From NCBI GenBank assembly GCA_025356395.1, contig JANXTA010000115.1:1-41986 (forward strand): a stretch of DNA of 41,986 bases. The letters are read 5' to 3'. The DNA is from Betaproteobacteria bacterium. GTDB lineage: Bacteria; Pseudomonadota; Gammaproteobacteria; Burkholderiales; Burkholderiaceae_D. The notes below the pieces were generated by a model that did not search any database, was not told where the DNA came from, and worked only from the letters and a program-made list of their open reading frames with translations. Below, one piece after another: positions 23,242-30,367 of the stretch (its first letter is position 1; each line of letters begins with the position of its first letter). The position numbers and the translations under genes were made by a program.

Positions 23242-24860
23242 GCGCGCGGCTCCCCGTCCCGTGCGTTGCGCCGACGTTCGCGGCGCAGGGCCTCGGTCGC
23301 GACCGCGACATCGGAGAACGGATGACGGACGAGGCCGATCTCCTGGTAGCTCTCGTGGCCCTTGCCCGCGATCACCACGACGTCGGCGGCCTGCGCAAGC
23401 GCGATGGCTTCGTAGATCGCCACGCGTCGATCGCACTCGACGCGCACGCGCTCGTCGAGCGACGGCCCGGTGTAGCCCGAGCTCAGCGGATTGAAGCCGA
23501 GCTTGCCGATGCCGGCCACGATCTGGTCGATGATCGTCGACGGCACTTCGGTCCGCGGGTTGTCGCTGGTGACCACCACGCGATCGGCGAGACGGGCGGC
23601 GATCTCGCCCATGAGCGGGCGCTTGCCGGCGTCGCGGTCGCCGCCGCAGCCGAAGATCACGATCAGCTCGCCGCCGCGTGCATCGACGATCGGACGGCAC
23701 GCGGTGAGCGCCTTCTCGAGCGCGTCCGGCTTGTGCGCGTAGTCCACCAGCACCATCGGCGCGGCAATGCCGCCCGGTCGTTGGCCGGGCGCGACGTCGA
23801 CGCGCTCGAGGCGGCCGGGCACGGGCTGCAGCATCTGCAAGGCGTTGAGCGCCGCATCGATCGACACGCCGACCGACAGCAGCGCGCCGATCACGCCGAG
23901 CAGGTTGGCGACGTTGAAGTTGCCGATGAAGTCGGTGTAGACCTGCCGTACGCCGAAAGCCCCGAAGATCTCGAAGGCGAGGCCGTCGGCGCGGACCGAG
24001 ACCTTGCGGGCGCGCAGCTCGGCCTGGGCCGCGCCGCTGGCCGAGGTACGGATCACCTCGGCGCCGGCCGCGGCCGCGATCGTCGCGAAGCGTTCGCCGG
24101 CCGCGTCGTCGGCATTGATCACCGCATGCGCGAGGCCGGGCCACTGGAATAGCTTCCGCTTGGCGGCCTCGTAGTCGGCCATCGTGCGGTGATAGTCGAG
24201 GTGGTCGCGGGTCAGGTTCGTGAAGACCGCGACGTCGAACTGCATGTCGGCGACGCGGCCTTCCTCGATGCCGATCGACGAGACCTCGATGGCGAGCGCG
24301 TTCGCGCCGGCATCCACCAGCGCGCGCAGGCGTCGCTGCAGCATCACGGCGTCGGGTGTCGTCATGCCGCTGTCGACCAGTTCATCGGGGAAACCGATGC
24401 CGAGCGTGCCGACCATCACGGTCTTCTGGCCGAGCGCACCGAGCGCCTGTGCCAGCCACAGCGCGGTGGAGGTCTTGCCGCTGGTGCCGGTCACGCCGAT
24501 CGTCAGGAGACCGTCGGCCGGACGACGATACCAGTCGGCCGCGATCGTCCCGGCACTGCGCTTGAGTTCGCGCTCGGGGCGATTGGGCACCTTCCATTCG
24601 TCCCGCCACGAGAAAGCGGTCGCGTCGTAGACAACCGCGGCCGCACCGCGCGAGATCGCATCAACGATGAACAGGCGACCGTCGTACTGCGCGCCCTTGA
24701 TGGCGAAGAAGACGTCGCCCGGACCGATCGCCCGCGAGTCGGTGGTGAGCTGCGCGCGCGACGGCACCGTGCGGGCGAGCCACTGCGCAGCCGGGTGCAC
24801 GGTCCTCATCGGGATCCGCTTCGCGGACCGCAGCGGACCGTGACCGTGTTGCATCTGCAT
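23235..24860 (-). CDS. murE: UDP-MurNAc-dipeptide–meso-DAP ligase
   Basis: MurE adds the third stem residue. The motif SDNPRTEVP (Asp-Asn-Pro-Arg) marks selection of meso-diaminopimelate, so the murein should be the Gram-negative A1γ type. The ATP loop is GVTGTSGKTSTALWLAQ (about 120), and FGCGGDRDAGKRPLMG lies near residue 400. The first ATG, at 24860, shares a base with the ftsI stop and gives 541 residues. MRTVHPAAQWL further in is an alternative start and would remove about 17 residues. Confidence 0.97.
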   Translation of the reverse strand: MQMQHGHGPLRSAKRIPMRTVHPAAQWLARTVPSRAQLTTDSRAIGPGDVFFAIKGAQYDGRLFIVDAISRGAAAVVYDATAFSWRDEWKVPNRPERELKRSAGTIAADWYRRPADGLLTIGVTGTSGKTSTALWLAQALGALGQKTVMVGTLGIGFPDELVDSGMTTPDAVMLQRRLRALVDAGANALAIEVSSIGIEEGRVADMQFDVAVFTNLTRDHLDYHRTMADYEAAKRKLFQWPGLAHAVINADDAAGERFATIAAAAGAEVIRTSASGAAQAELRARKVSVRADGLAFEIFGAFGVRQVYTDFIGNFNVANLLGVIGALLSVGVSIDAALNALQMLQPVPGRLERVDVAPGQRPGGIAAPMVLVDYAHKPDALEKALTACRPIVDARGGELIVIFGCGGDRDAGKRPLMGEIAARLADRVVVTSDNPRTEVPSTIIDQIVAGIGKLGFNPLSSGYTGPSLDERVRVECDRRVAIYEAIALAQAADVVVIAGKGHESYQEIGLVRHPFSDVAVATEALRRERRRNARDGEPRAC

Positions 24861-26611
24861 CACAGCGTTTCCTTCGGCGAATCGACCGGGATGATCAGCG
24901 ACTTGATGGGTGAATCGGGCTCGACGTTGAGGGTGCGTAAGACACCGCCGACGACGGCCGAGAAGACGGGGGCGGCGACATCGCCGCCGAAGTAGACGCC
25001 GTTCGACGGCTCGTCGATCATCACCGCGACCACGATGCGCGGATTCGACACCGGCGCGAAGCCGACGAAGGAGCCGACATAGCGATTGCCGTCGTAGGTG
25101 CCGTGACTGCCGACCTTGTGTGCCGTGCCGGTCTTGCCCGCGACGCGATAGCCCATCACCTGCGCCTTGGGGGCCGTGCCGCCGGGACCCGCGGCCATCT
25201 CCAGCATGTGGCGCATCTCGCGGGCGATGGCGACCGGGATCACCTGGGTGCCCTTGACGTAGGGCGTGCCGGCCGTGGTGTCCGTCTTGAAGAACGTCAG
25301 CGGCACGATCTCGCCGTCGCGCGCGAACATCGTGTAGGCCCGCGCGATCTGGATCAGCGACACCGACAGGCCGTAACCGTAGGACATCGTGGCCTGCTCG
25401 ATCGGGCGCCAGCTCTTGAACGGCCGCACGCGTCCGGCGACCGCGCCGGGGAAGCCCCACTTGGGCGCCTGGCCGAGGCCGACGGCCGTGTACATCTCCC
25501 ACATGTCCTGCGGCTGCATCTTGAGGGCGATCTTGGCGGTACCGATGTTGGACGACAGCTTGATCACTTCCTCGACCGTGATCGCGCCGTGGTTGTGCGT
25601 GTCGCTGATCGTGTTGGGGCCGATCGTGAACTTGCCCGGCGAGGTCTGCATCACGGTGTCGGGCTTGACGACGCCGCGTTCGAGTGCGAGCGCGATAGTG
25701 AAGGGCTTGAGCGTCGAGCCCGGCTCATAGGTATCGGTGAGCACGCGATTGCGTAGCTGCTCGCCGGTCAGCTTGCGACGGTCGTTGGGGTCGTAGGTCG
25801 GCAGGTTCGCGAGAGCCAGCACTTCGCCGGTCCGCACGTCGAGCACGACGATGGCGCCGGCCTTCGCATGATGGAAGTCGACGGCCTTCTTGAGCTCGGT
25901 GAAGGCGAGGTATTGCAGCCGGCTGTCGATCGACAGCGTGAGATCACTACCGTCATGTGGCGCGCGGATGCTGGCGACGTCCTCGATCGGCTGGTTGAGA
26001 CGGTTGCGGATCACCTTGCGGCTGCCGTCGAGGCCGGCCAGCGATTTCTGCCACGCGAGCTCGATGCCCTCCTGGCCGAGGTCGTCCACGTTGGTGTAGC
26101 CGACGACGTGGGCCATCATCTCGCCCTGCGGGTACTCGCGATGGAACTCCTTCATCTGGCGGATGCCGGGAACGCCAAGCTTGCCGATCGCCTGCGCGGC
26201 CAGCGGCTGCACTTGGCGCTTCAGATAGACGAAGCGGCGCACCGGATCGGCGATCTTCTTCTTCACCTCGGCCAGCGGCATCTCGAGCAGCCGTGCCACT
26301 TCGGCAAGTTCGGCCGGCGTCACGTCAAGGTCCTCGAGTTCGACACCGATCGAATAGGCCGGGATCGACGAGGCCAGCACGTCGCCGTTGCGATCGGTGA
26401 TCTTGCCGCGCGTGGCCGCCGTCTCCAGCGTCACCATGTAACGCTTGTCGCCCTGCCCCTGCAGATAGCGCGTCGAGAACGCCTGCAGCCAGATGGCCCG
26501 CACCAGCAGCGCCAGGAACGCGAGGAACAGCAGGCACAGCACCGAGCGCGAACGCCAGGCCGGCAGCTTCACGGCCAGGATCGGGCTCGCGTGGAAACGG
26601 ACGCTCTTCAT
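24860..26611 (-). CDS. ftsI: FtsI/PBP3, septal transpeptidase
   Basis: FtsI cross-links septal murein as partner of FtsW. The 583-residue protein has an N-terminal membrane anchor (SVLCLLFLAFLALLVRAIWLQAF), the dimerisation domain beginning RGKITDRNGDVLASS, and the penicillin-binding domain with catalytic Ser in EPGSTLKPF (S-x-x-K), the SSN motif in KLSSNIGT, and KTGT in RVAGKTGTAHKV. It overlaps ftsL as ATGA (26611–26608) and murE by one base. Confidence 0.98.
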   Translation of the reverse strand: MKSVRFHASPILAVKLPAWRSRSVLCLLFLAFLALLVRAIWLQAFSTRYLQGQGDKRYMVTLETAATRGKITDRNGDVLASSIPAYSIGVELEDLDVTPAELAEVARLLEMPLAEVKKKIADPVRRFVYLKRQVQPLAAQAIGKLGVPGIRQMKEFHREYPQGEMMAHVVGYTNVDDLGQEGIELAWQKSLAGLDGSRKVIRNRLNQPIEDVASIRAPHDGSDLTLSIDSRLQYLAFTELKKAVDFHHAKAGAIVVLDVRTGEVLALANLPTYDPNDRRKLTGEQLRNRVLTDTYEPGSTLKPFTIALALERGVVKPDTVMQTSPGKFTIGPNTISDTHNHGAITVEEVIKLSSNIGTAKIALKMQPQDMWEMYTAVGLGQAPKWGFPGAVAGRVRPFKSWRPIEQATMSYGYGLSVSLIQIARAYTMFARDGEIVPLTFFKTDTTAGTPYVKGTQVIPVAIAREMRHMLEMAAGPGGTAPKAQVMGYRVAGKTGTAHKVGSHGTYDGNRYVGSFVGFAPVSNPRIVVAVMIDEPSNGVYFGGDVAAPVFSAVVGGVLRTLNVEPDSPIKSLIIPVDSPKETL

Positions 26612-26922
26612 GGGGCGGCCTTCGCCGGGGCCGCGAGGTCACGCGGTGCCGAGGCACGGTCGGACAGCGTGATGTACTGGATGCGCCGCTGGCTCGGCCG
26701 CAGCATCTTGAGGTCGCGCTCGGCCGCGCTCTCGATCAGGCTGTGCTTCGAGTAGTTGGTCTGGTCGATCTGCAGCGTGCGCCATTCGACGTCGAGCTTG
26801 CGCGCGGCGACCTGAGCGCGATCGAGGTCGATGAACAACTGGCGTGCACGGTACTGCGACGAGACCAGCGAAAGTCCCGACAGCACCAGCAGCAGCGCGA
26901 AGAAGGCAGACAGGCGGCTCAT
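26608..26922 (-). CDS. ftsL: Cell division protein FtsL
   Basis: FtsL is a small bitopic protein that forms the FtsQLB complex and activates FtsWI. The 104-residue sequence has one N-terminal membrane segment ([16 protein letters not shown]) followed by a heptad-like helix ([19 protein letters not shown]) suited to coiled-coil pairing with FtsB. Overlaps of four bases on both sides, with rsmH and ftsI, indicate translational coupling. Confidence 0.95.
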   Translation of the reverse strand: MSRLSAFFALLLVLSGLSLVSSQYRARQLFIDLDRAQVAARKLDVEWRTLQIDQTNYSKHSLIESAAERDLKMLRPSQRRIQYITLSDRASAPRDLAAPAKAAP

Positions 26923-27965
26923 GCTCGACCCTGTACGGGAAGGCGTGGCGCGAGGGTCCGCTCGGCGACGCGCAGCACCGCCGAGCGCGAGCGGCCGTTG
27001 GCGGCGACCTCGCTGGTGCCGGGCTTGATGCGGGCGATCACTGTCAGCGCGGGTTGCGGAAGGTCGGCGGCGCGGATCGGCAGACGACGCGAGGTCGCGT
27101 CGAGCATCGCGTCGGGCTGCGCTTGCCGCGCGATGAAGCGCTTGACGATGCGATCCTCGAGCGAGTGGAACGCGATCACCGCGAGACGGCCGCCGGGAGC
27201 GAGCAGATCCATGGCCTGGCTCAACCCCTCTTCGAGCTCTTCAAGCTCTTGATTGACGTGAATCCGTACAGCCTGAAAGGTGCGCGTGGCAGGGTCCTGC
27301 GCAGCGTCCTTGCGAGACCGGCGCGGGATCGTGGCTGCCACGAGCTCGGCAAGCTCGCGTGTGCGCGAAAGAGGCTGCTCTGCCCGGCGAGCCACAACCG
27401 CCTGTGCAATCTGAAAAGCAAACCGTTCTTCCCCATGGTCGCGGATCACCCTTTCGATGGTTTCTGAGCTTGCGGTGTTGAGCCATTCGGCTGCGGAGAC
27501 GCCGCGGGTCGGGTCCATGCGCATGTCGAGCGGACCGTCGTGCCGGAACGAGAAGCCGCGGGCCGCGTCGTCGATCTGCGGCGAAGAGATGCCGAGGTCG
27601 AAAAGGATGCCGTCGACCTGCTCCCAGCCGCGGGCATGGCACTCGTCGCGCAGGACCGTGAAGCGTTGATGGACGATCGCGAAGCGCGGGTCGGCGTCCC
27701 GCGATGCCGACGCGATGGCGTCCGGGTCGCGGTCGAACGCGAGCAGTCGGCCGTCCGCCGCGAGACGCTCGAGGACCAGCCGGCTGTGCCCACCGCGTCC
27801 GTAGGTGCAGTCGACATAGCGGCCGCTGCTGCGTGCGCCAAGGATCGCGAGGCCGTCGACGGCTTCGTCGAGCAGGACGGTGCGGTGCGCGAACGCAGGC
27901 ACAGCGCCGCCGTCGGGCGGGATTTCGCCGGTGACGGTCGACGGGGAGCATTTGGATTGGGCCAA
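26919..27965 (-). CDS. rsmH: 16S rRNA m4C1402 methyltransferase RsmH
   Basis: RsmH (MraW) methylates C1402 in the ribosomal P site. The SAM-binding segment is [19 protein letters not shown] (about 50–68). [21 protein letters not shown] and [22 protein letters not shown] are family blocks, and the C-terminus has [15 protein letters not shown]. The start is uncertain. TTG 27965 gives 348 residues, GTG 27902 ([11 protein letters not shown]) gives 327, and neither has a strong ribosome binding site. It lies 79 bases after mraZ. Confidence 0.96.
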   Translation of the reverse strand: MAQSKCSPSTVTGEIPPDGGAVPAFAHRTVLLDEAVDGLAILGARSSGRYVDCTYGRGGHSRLVLERLAADGRLLAFDRDPDAIASASRDADPRFAIVHQRFTVLRDECHARGWEQVDGILFDLGISSPQIDDAARGFSFRHDGPLDMRMDPTRGVSAAEWLNTASSETIERVIRDHGEERFAFQIAQAVVARRAEQPLSRTRELAELVAATIPRRSRKDAAQDPATRTFQAVRIHVNQELEELEEGLSQAMDLLAPGGRLAVIAFHSLEDRIVKRFIARQAQPDAMLDATSRRLPIRAADLPQPALTVIARIKPGTSEVAANGRSRSAVLRVAERTLAPRLPVQGRA

Positions 27966-28044
27966 GGAGCGAGGACTGCGCGAATGGAAAGGGACCGCCG
28001 TCGACCGTCGGCATCGACCCGGGGCACTGGGACATGCATGGGAT

Positions 28045-28479
28045 TCAGAAGCTGAAGTGCTTGAGGTCTTCGGGGAAGCCGCCCGCGAGGGTCTCAGCCT
28101 CGTTCTTCTCGTGAGCGCCTGCCTCCCAGATCTCGAAATGCGTACCCATGCCCAGCAACATCACCTTGGAGTCGTTCTCGAGCTTGGTGGCATGCCGCAG
28201 TTCGGGCGAGATCAGGACGCGCCCGGCGCCGTCCATCTCGACGTCGTTCGCGTTGCCCAGGAAGATGCGCTGCCAGTGCTTGACCGAAATCGGCCACTTC
28301 GCGATGTCGGCGCGCGCCGTCTCCCACGCCGGACGGGGAAACATCAACAGACAACCGTCCGGGTGCCGCGTCAAGGTTAGTCGGCCTTCACTCTGCAGAT
28401 TGAGCGCGTCACGGTGCCTTGAAGGGACGATCATGCGTCCTTTCCCGTCGAGGTTCAGCCTGGAAGCCCCTTGAAACAC
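28045..28479 (-). CDS. mraZ: Transcriptional regulator MraZ
   Basis: MraZ is a ring-forming DNA-binding protein that represses its own dcw operon. The two SpoVT/AbrB-like halves each carry the expected motif, [15 protein letters not shown] and [15 protein letters not shown]. The start is GTG 28479 ([15 protein letters not shown]), preceded by AAAGGA, giving 144 residues as usual. The frame is open 23 codons further upstream but would cover the operator. Four phased boxes lie 41 bp upstream. Confidence 0.96.
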   Translation of the reverse strand: MFQGASRLNLDGKGRMIVPSRHRDALNLQSEGRLTLTRHPDGCLLMFPRPAWETARADIAKWPISVKHWQRIFLGNANDVEMDGAGRVLISPELRHATKLENDSKVMLLGMGTHFEIWEAGAHEKNEAETLAGGFPEDLKHFSF

Positions 28480-28519
28480 CGCGATGCAGTCCTTTTGAAT
28501 GTACGTTGGAGGTGCGCAA

Positions 28520-28559
28520 TTATCCCCTAAATCGCCCTTTATCCCCACTTGTTACCACT
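28520..28559 (-). promoter_or_regulatory. MraZ operator: four 10-bp-phased boxes
   Basis: On the minus strand four decamers follow each other without a gap: AGTGGTAACA, AGTGGGGATA, AAGGGCGATT and TAGGGGATAA. The shared core is a G-run of T/G-G-G type at exactly 10-bp phasing, which matches the known MraZ recognition pattern of repeated TGGG(N) boxes on one face of the helix. They start at the -10 hexamer and run into the mraZ leader, so MraZ bound here would block initiation. Confidence 0.85.
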
Positions 28560-28585
28560 CTAAAATTCACGGAGAGTCGCGTCAA
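28557..28585 (-). promoter_or_regulatory. dcw operon promoter (Pmra)
   Basis: The minus strand has -35 TTGACG (28580–28585) and -10 TAGAGT (28557–28562) separated by 17 bp, a good sigma-70 match. Transcription would begin near 28550, inside the second MraZ box, leaving a leader of about 70 bases before the mraZ GTG. Confidence 0.8.
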
Positions 28586-28709
28586 GCACACAATTGCAAA
28601 AAACTTTGCAGAACAAGGGCTTGCGTCCATGTTCTCAGCCAATCCGGAAGTCTTTTCTGCATCAAAATAAGGGCTTGGCGGGATCATTGAATGTGCGTTA
28701 TGAACATTC

Positions 28710-28718
28710 TTATCCACA
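28710..28718 (+). promoter_or_regulatory. Single perfect DnaA-box sequence
   Basis: TTATCCACA, the consensus DnaA box, lies in the spacer between mraZ and the plus-strand small gene at 28833. No second box was seen close by, so this is not an origin. It could tie dcw transcription to DnaA levels or be chance. The rest of 28586–28832 contains no clear gene. Confidence 0.35.
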
Positions 28719-28832
28719 GGCAGCGCATCGTCCGCATTTGCTGCTTCGATCGCTTTTGTGCCGTGGCACGGCGCAGAGAGGGGAATTTCTGCGCTGGCGG
28801 TGGATCAACTTCAGCCACCCACGGGAGACCTC

Positions 28833-29057
28833 ATGACCCCCAACAATTCATCCGCATCGCCAGGCGGGAACACCGAGCTTCCCCACGACCGCGACGAGAA
28901 AGCCACGCCACCCGTGGAGAACGAGCAGCACCGGGCCAATCGCGCCCAAATTGACCAGGCGCACCGCGACGTCGAATCAGGACTGGAGGACACCGAGCGG
29001 ATCGGCACGCCGAACGACGTGCCGTCTTCGCGTCGTAACAACCTGAAGTCGGGCTAG
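28833..29057 (+). CDS. Small hydrophilic protein of unknown function
   Basis: The 74-residue product has GGGAGA in front of its ATG. It is highly polar and probably disordered: the first half is rich in Asn, Ser, Asp, Glu and His, and the second half has an acidic helix-like stretch (QIDQAHRDVESGLEDTERIG) followed by a basic C-terminus. I recognise no domain. It is divergent from mraZ, and its stop overlaps the stop of the facing membrane-protein gene at 29054. Confidence 0.6.
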   Translation: MTPNNSSASPGGNTELPHDRDEKATPPVENEQHRANRAQIDQAHRDVESGLEDTERIGTPNDVPSSRRNNLKSG

Positions 29058-29308
29058 CCTTTCGAGCGACCGCGCAGATCCAGCAGGTGGGCGATGCCGC
29101 CCAGCGCGACGCAGGCGCCGATGGCGGGGACGCCCTGCTGATACACGGCGCTGCGCAGCGCCATGACCAACAACAGGCCCGCGGCGAGGTTCGGCAGCAG
29201 CGCGCCGAGTCGCGGCAGTCGCCCGCAACGGCGACTCATCGCGGCCAGCACGACGACCTCGATCACCAGGACGGCGATGACGAGGCCGACGATGGTGGAA
29301 GCGTCCAT
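29054..29308 (-). CDS. Small inner-membrane protein of unknown function
   Basis: The 84-residue sequence has an N-terminal membrane helix (IVGLVIAVLVIEVVVLAAM), a short basic loop with RRCGRLPRLG, and two further hydrophobic stretches (LLPNLAAGLLLVMAL and IGACVALGGIAHLL). The C-terminus is basic (RGRSKG), so three membrane passes are likely. No family is recognised with certainty. It sits 11 bp downstream of the tspO remnant on the same strand and may once have been co-transcribed with it. Confidence 0.6.
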   Translation of the reverse strand: MDASTIVGLVIAVLVIEVVVLAAMSRRCGRLPRLGALLPNLAAGLLLVMALRSAVYQQGVPAIGACVALGGIAHLLDLRGRSKG

Positions 29309-29318
29309 CGCTACCCGC

Positions 29319-29519
29319 TCAACGGCCTGCGAAGGGCGCGTTCAACGCGACGATCGTCAGGTTGAGGAAGGACGCTTACGACACCCAGAGCAGGTAGGGC
29401 ATCAGCAGGACACCGCCGACGCGATCCCTGCGCTTGATGACGAGGGTGAGGGCCAGCACGGACGACCACAGCACACCGACCTCGAGCAGTGCCCCGTCCG
29501 GTCGCTGCAGCCGAAAGAA
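29319..29519 (-). pseudogene. tspO: tspO (outer-membrane tryptophan-rich sensory protein) 3' fragment
   Basis: In one frame the minus strand reads FFRLQRPDGALLEVGVLW, then GGVLLMPYLLWVS, a stop TAA (29376–29378), then ASFLNLTIVALNAPFAGR and TGA. Joined across the stop this is the C-terminal third of TspO/CrtK, whose family pattern there is PYLxWVSFAxxLN. TspO binds tetrapyrroles and often sits in photosynthesis gene clusters. The N-terminal two-thirds are missing. The fragment is fused to a piece of bchG at about 29520, and the internal stop confirms loss. Confidence 0.75.
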
Positions 29520-29760
29520 CAGCAGGGACAGCACGGTCCAGGCGACCGCGATGTTGATGCCCCAGCAACCGGGCATGCGACCCGACGCGGGATCGGACGG
29601 TTCGGCTCGTTGATCGCGTCGACGTCGCGGTCGAACCAGTCGTTCACCGCCTGGCTCGTCGCACACACCAGCGGGCCCGCCAGGATGATCCCGACCAGCG
29701 CGATCGGCCAGCGATCAGCGATGGACAGGCCGGAAGCCACCACGCCACAGCCGAAAGCTG
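29520..29760 (-). pseudogene. bchG: bchG (bacteriochlorophyll synthase) fragment
   Basis: BchG is the UbiA-type prenyltransferase that esterifies bacteriochlorophyllide. The frame reads FGCGVVASG, then LAGPLVCATSQAVNDWFDRD and VDAINEPNRPIP, the classic N-x-x-x-D-x-x-x-D polyprenyl-binding region of chlorophyll synthases. Right after PIP a duplicated CG shifts the frame, and in the new frame SGRMPG-CWGINIAVAWTVLSLL continues the protein. About 70 codons remain of a normal 290–300. The 5' end is missing and the 3' end is replaced by tspO sequence. Confidence 0.8.
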
Positions 29761-29803
29761 AGGTCGCGTCGTGCGACGCATCATCTTACTTGACATTCTC
29801 TGC

Positions 29804-29821
29804 TGTCAATGTGGAGTGACA
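29804..29821. promoter_or_regulatory. PpsR/CrtJ-type operator upstream of the BLUF gene
   Basis: The site is TGTC-N10-GACA, an exact match to the PpsR/CrtJ consensus TGT-N12-ACA with the extended C and G. It lies between the bchG remnant (minus) and the BLUF gene (plus), where either promoter could be controlled. The left half also forms a dyad, TTGACA (29790–29795) with TGTCAA (29804–29809), whose TTGACA resembles a -35. Confidence 0.7.
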
Positions 29822-29914
29822 CGATACGGCCACTCGAAAGTCGCTGCGCGCACTCAGCAACGATTGGATGTACGGTCGATGGAACCCACAAATCCTGCAG
29901 TCGCAGAGCGCTCC

Positions 29915-30217
29915 ATGTCCAATTTGTCGGTCATCGTCTACCGAAGTCGCGCGGTGTTCCAGACCTCCGACGTCGACCTGCTCTATCTTCTGGCGCATAC
30001 CCGCGAGAAGAACAGGACCGCCAATCTTCCCCGGGTGATCCTCTACGACCGCGGGCACTTCTTCCAGGGGCTCGAAGGGGCGAACCAGGAGCTCGGAAAA
30101 TTATGGAACCGGATCCGCAACGAACCGCGCCATGCGGACATCCGCATCCTGGCCGATCAGGAAATTCTGGTCCGCCTGTTCGAAGGCTGGAACATGCATC
30201 TCGCGCATCGGGCGTAG
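29915..30217 (+). CDS. BLUF-domain blue-light (FAD) receptor, cut by an amber codon
   Basis: The 100-residue product is a BLUF domain. Residues matching the photocycle set of AppA-type BLUF proteins are present: Tyr in VIVYRSRA, Asn in EKNRTAN, Gln in HFFQGLEG, and Trp/Met in EGWNMHL. The usual I-T-G after the Asn is changed to L-P-R. I chose ATG 29915 (MSNLSVIV); ATG 29879 is an alternative. After TAG at 30215–30217 the frame stays open for 46 codons to TGA at 30358 with protein-like sequence (FVVADAAILDHLHLNPHRLPSILASF), so the original protein was probably 147 residues, the size of short BLUF proteins with C-terminal helices. It converges on ppsR, nine bases away. Confidence 0.78.
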   Translation: MSNLSVIVYRSRAVFQTSDVDLLYLLAHTREKNRTANLPRVILYDRGHFFQGLEGANQELGKLWNRIRNEPRHADIRILADQEILVRLFEGWNMHLAHRA

Positions 30218-30367
30218 CAGCATGAAGGCATCTCGGACAGCTTCGTCGTCGCCGATGCGGCGATCCTCGACCACCTCCATCTCAACCCTCACCGGCTACC
30301 CAGCATCCTCGCTTCGTTCAGCAAGCTGGGCGGATCGTTCGACACCGTCGCGGCCTGAAGCGGCCGG

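Noticed and set aside
29771-29914. Longer N-terminus of the BLUF gene from 29771
   Set aside because: It would run through the PpsR-type site and the TTGACA hexamer. The residues do not resemble BLUF proteins, which normally start just before the first strand.
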